The notes under the pieces: generated by a model
Seen by the model: the letters and a program-made list of their open reading frames with translations, nothing else
What the model was told of the DNA's origin: nothing
The model's database searches: none
Part shown: positions 60,675 to 64,000 of the stretch, piece after piece
Layout of the letters: each line of letters starts with the position of its first letter
Position numbering within the stretch: the first letter of the stretch is position 1
Program-made: the position numbers and the translations under genes
DNA from: Hirudo medicinalis
Lineage: Eukaryota; Annelida; Clitellata; Hirudinida; Hirudinidae
Reading direction: 5' to 3'
Assembly (NCBI GenBank): GCA_011800805.1
Contig: MPNW01000027.1
Span: 259,916 to 323,915 of the forward strand
DNA length: 64,000 bases

Positions 60675-61722
60675 TTGATATGATTAATTTAGAAAGTGAC
60701 AAAATTATAATAATACAGAGGCTTCTTGAAATTGACTTGGTATATACAAAAAGCATATAAAAATATTTTACACCTCCGAGTTCGTCGTATCTTGAATTTC
60801 TGAATCACGTTGTTTCGTGGATCAGCATAAGTGTCATTTCTTAGATATTGAAGAAGAATGAACATGATTTTTAGGGATTTTCAGAATCTAATATTTTCAA
60901 TTATTTAGCGTATCGTTTGAGTGGCTCGATTATCCTAGTTTCAGATGCGAAGGCATATAATGTAATCAAATGTTTGTTTGATTAAAGTACTTTAAGTACA
61001 TTTTTTAACAAATTCCTTTATTTTTGCATTACATTATTTTTTACCTTTTCTTAAGTAAATTTTTGAGGTGCTACTTGTACTTTTACTTAAGTATCACTAT
61101 CTGGGGGAGCCCCCTGGCGGTACAGGCTGGGTTGCGAACACGACACATTACGATTCTAATGCTATCACCGCCGTAAGCAAGAACGCAACCCATTGGGCCA
61201 ATCTGCATGTCATGGATCACCTAACTGCCCAATTGATGTCGCTTTGGCATCAGCATTTCATCGTAAAGGATATTTTTGATGACCTCCTAGTGATATTAAA
61301 GATTTAATTCACAATTTATACTTACAAATTTAATATTATTAAAATTTTAATATTTCGTTTTGAACATTTCACGGTAATTTCTACCATATTTTTCCAGGCT
61401 AGAATGTTCTGCACAAAGTTATCCAAATTAAAAAGGTAATCCAATTATAAATTCATCGACGGTACTTCATGCAATTAGCATGTATTTGTGTTTTATCCAT
61501 AAGTGTTTGCCTTCGTAATAGCACTAAGGGTTTTTGAAATTTCTGTGACCAAGGTGTCCACATTTTCCGCCGAAATCAAACGTACGAAGTTGAAATTCTA
61601 GAAATTCGCTAAATTGTGGCTTGAAAATTGGTTGTTTAGTTCTATAAACGAATTTAAGTAATCTTATTAAGTAATTTAAGTAATCTTATAGTGATTAGCA
61701 AGTTTATAAATATTGCTGATTA
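60675..61722. other. Spacer with one SINE copy
   Basis: AT-rich DNA. A minus-strand SINE copy lies at 61098-61212, next to a degenerate AAGTACTTTAAGTAC stretch (60985-61000). No gene recognised. Confidence 0.6.
61098..61212 (-). mobile_element. SINE, copy 6
   Basis: Minus strand: ATGCAGATTGGCCCAATGGG, TTGCGTTCTTGC, GGCGGTGATAGCATTAGAATCG, TCGTGTTCGCAACCCAGCCT and ACCGCCAGGGGGCTCCCCC. Its B-box region is identical to copy 1. The tail is missing. Confidence 0.75.
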
Positions 61723-63766
61723 TTATAACAACATAAGAGGTTCAAATCCGAATCTATCGGCATCTTCTTCTGTAAGGATGAGAAATTAGGCGAAAATTTC
61801 CGATTCAAGGCACAAACAAAACTTCAGGTTCTGTCAGACTGACATCCCCAAATTAAAGAACAGTGTGGTCGAAATCTTTTAGGCTTATTGACCTTGAAAA
61901 AAATGCTTGTAAAGGTTGTGGTTTGGGACATCCTGGGATTTGATGCTCCAGGGTTTCTTGGTGAAGGATTCGAAGATGTCGAAGTTTCTGGGCTGGTCGA
62001 ATATGCTCTGCCTCTTGGCCCCATTGATTCCGAATATAAACTTTTCTAGGTTGAAGGCTTCAAGGTACCTGAAATTTAAGTCTTTAATCACCAGGGAGAT
62101 GGTATTTTCCATGATGATGATGACGACGACGACGACGATGATGATAATTGTAAATAATAATAATAATATAATAAAAAGTAATGACAACAACAGCAACAAT
62201 ACTACTACTACCACTACGACTAATAATAATAATAATAATTAACTAATTAATAATCGCTCTTTAAACAAGTTGTACATGCTCGAATTCACTGAAACTTTGC
62301 ATTTAATAGACTGATAGAATTCATTTCAGTCACAGATTGTTGATATCAAGATTTCAGGAAACATTCCTCGCAATTTTCAATTCATAAATTATGCCGAGAC
62401 CGAGAAGTGCGAAAGAGGCCAGTTGTGGATCTAAGATTGCGACCGAACTTCTCGGTTTTCATTTGTGTGAGTTTGTTTGAAGTGAAACGAGGATTGTCTG
62501 AAGAAATTTGCAGACGAAAACGCAAAGGAACAATTGAAAGGTATAACTGAGGATGTTGCAGAGCTTAAACTGATTATCAAAACAACTGATAAGTTGGTTG
62601 ATGCCATTAAAGAGCAAGGAAGACAAATTGAAGAGCTTCATCAGAACTTGAAGGAGTTGAACGAAGTTTCAATAAAAAAGTTGGATGAGAACAAACAAGA
62701 TTTTTCTATTCTTTGAGTTACTTTTGATTTTGATTTGTGAGATGAATCATAAGATGAATCGTGCAGGCATAGTTTAAGTTATTTAGTTAAGTTGTATTCA
62801 CTTTCACAGTCCCTCGGAGATCCCGAGCCATGTTTGAGGACTCTAAAAATTTTATTTAGTGGTTCATTTATTCGGACAGATGGATTTTGAATGTTTTGTC
62901 GGGAAAATAAAAATAATAACAACAACAACAGTAATAGAAATTTACTAATTAATAATAATAAATATTATCATATTTTAGAAGATAATTAAGAAATTAGGAA
63001 TAAAAATTGGAGAGACTCAATTTATATCGCATGTTATAACGAACGAGTTATATTCAGAAGTGCTGAACCATTTATAATTTATATAGCGCCTGTTCTAAAG
63101 AGGAAAGTAGCAGTGTTACAAGCTAGGTCTTGAATCTTAAACAATTATTTCGGACTCACACAACTTTCAATTAACATCAGCATTCTAAATTAAACATACC
63201 TGTCACCTAGTATTATTAATAATTAATTAATTAATCAATCGTCATGACTCATAATTTACGTATAGCTAGGACTCACTTGTCTACTACGGCTGCATTATAA
63301 TATTCTAATTACCAAAGATAATCAATGTGATTACTGTATTATAATTATCTGCAATAATCATTGTAATTGAATTACAATATTTATTATAATTGCCTGCATT
63401 GCAATGATCATCATAAATGCATTATAACATGATGATTATCCATCACCTCCTTCTGGCATTCTTCACCTCAGCCTCATTGGCAGGGATGGATTCCAGGCAG
63501 ACGAGGAGTCCATATTGAAGGACATCCTTCAGGTTGCCATCAACCCGGTCGAAAACAAGATATCTCAGGTCAAAAGTTATGCCAAGAAGATCTTTCAAAC
63601 ATCCCAGTTCAGCCTCGAAGCATTCTTTGAATTCCTCACACAATTTTTGACATTCTTTCTGCAAGGTTTTGTCGTCAGAATCTTCCTTAATTTTCAAACC
63701 GTGGTTCTGTAGGAGCCTAGACACATCAAACTTTAAGTCAACTACATAATTTTCAGCTGCTTCCAT
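61723..63766 (-). CDS. Unrecognised 185-residue protein, four exons
   Basis: Exons in transcript order: 63766-63467, 62842-62808 (35 nt), 62068-61893, 61769-61723; 558 nt, 185 residues. Starts MEAAENYVVDLKFDVSRLL. Exon 1 is mostly helical with Cys and charged residues (KLCEEFKECFEAELGCLKDL). Exon 3 gives LEAFNLEKFIFGINGAKR and NFDIFESFTKKPWS. The last exon ends DRFGFEPLMLL. I know of no matching family. Exons 1, 3 and 4 have good splice sites. The 35-nt exon is proposed because it alone supplies the two-base phase shift needed between exons 1 and 3, with a TTTTTAG acceptor and GTGAAAG donor; it is the weakest part. The second intron (62069-62807) encloses a gene on the other strand. Confidence 0.55.
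62113..62241. repeat. Compound trinucleotide microsatellite
   Basis: Successive runs of ATG, ACG, ATG, TAA, ACA, ACT and TAA units. It lies in the intron of the minus-strand gene at 61723-63766, upstream of the nested gene. Confidence 0.95.
62391..62716 (+). CDS. Small coiled-coil protein, nested antisense gene
   Basis: Exons 62391-62466 and 62514-62716; 279 nt, 92 residues. The 47-nt intron has a GTGAGT donor and TTTGCAG acceptor and keeps frame. The N-terminus is short and basic (MPRPRSAKEASCG); residues 28-88 are a continuous amphipathic helix with heptad Leu/Ile (VAELKLIIKTTDKLV, QIEELHQNLKELNEV). This would be a small coiled-coil subunit or adaptor; I recognise no specific family. It lies inside intron 2 of the opposite-strand gene at 61723-63766. 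Confidence 0.6.
63070..63095 (-). mobile_element. SINE/LINE tail fragment
   Basis: Minus strand AGGCGCTATATAAATTATAA matches the tail GGCGCTATATAAAT of copies 1, 4 and 5. No head is visible beside it. Confidence 0.5.
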
Positions 63767-64000
63767 ACTTGATTGTTTAGACTAAAGTTTCTTATCCATT
63801 TTATTTGGAGCACAAATTTTCTACATGGAAGGTATGGAGAATGTGCATGACTCATTTTATATCAGTGTTTTACAACATATTTTTCAATAATATTTAACAT
63901 TTATTATTTTGAGTCCAATTTGGGTGTAAAAATTATTGTCTAAAATTAATATTACATGATAATACTACATTGCACCAATTTAATAGCACAACCGAGAATC
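63767..64000. other. Upstream region of the minus-strand gene
   Basis: AT-rich DNA running to the window edge. It should contain the promoter or 5' UTR of the gene ending at 63766. No motif recognised. Confidence 0.4.

Noticed and set aside
61738..61752. GGTTCAAATCC as a tRNA B box
   Set aside because: Falls in the coding end of the minus-strand gene and has no A box at the right distance.

Overview
The window is nuclear DNA of a metazoan. It is AT-rich and the genes are split by GT-AG introns, many very short (about 47 to 120 bases). There are no operons or bacterial signals. The gene set (Shal-type Kv4 channel, DNMT1, LAMMER kinase, AdipoR, reticulon) is animal. The compact introns, abundant trinucleotide repeats and a tRNA-derived SINE family suggest a non-vertebrate; I cannot name the phylum. 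I built the exon models by hand from splice sites, reading phase and family motifs. For each multi-exon gene the exon lengths sum to a multiple of three, apart from two genes whose 5' ends are not in view.

Layout. Positions 1-4080 are intron of a Kv4 potassium channel whose last four visible exons lie at 4081-6042 (+). DNMT1 is complete at 8284-14184 (+, ten exons, 1511 residues). A gene with an HSP20/CS-like fold broken by a Ser-rich insert follows at 16613-19015 (+). A CLK/LAMMER kinase lies at 20320-24963 (-, twelve exons, 653 residues). Two peptidyl-tRNA hydrolase 2 paralogues lie in tandem at 27364-28472 and 30028-30801 (+). An adiponectin receptor is complete at 31600-35509 (-, nine exons, 426 residues). 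A very basic HMG-box-like protein is at 38215-39655 (-).

From about 36 kb to 52.7 kb, apart from that basic protein gene, the DNA is gene-poor. It holds a gutted piggyBac copy, a broken Tc1-type transposase, a decayed processed copy of a DHX16-like helicase, and degenerate simple repeats. Genes resume with a protein of two muconolactone-isomerase-like domains (52720-54243, +), a reticulon (56554-59999, +), an unrecognised 111-residue protein (60275-60674, -), and an unrecognised four-exon gene (61723-63766, -) whose second intron contains a small coiled-coil gene on the opposite strand (62391-62716, +).

The genes look like unrelated neighbours rather than a pathway. The most interesting items are the divergent PTH2 paralogue that lost the family's active-site loop, the tandem MIase-like protein, the HSP20 domain with an insert, the nested unrecognised gene pair, and a SINE family with a perfect tRNA A box and a shared GGCGCTATATAAAT tail seen at seven places.
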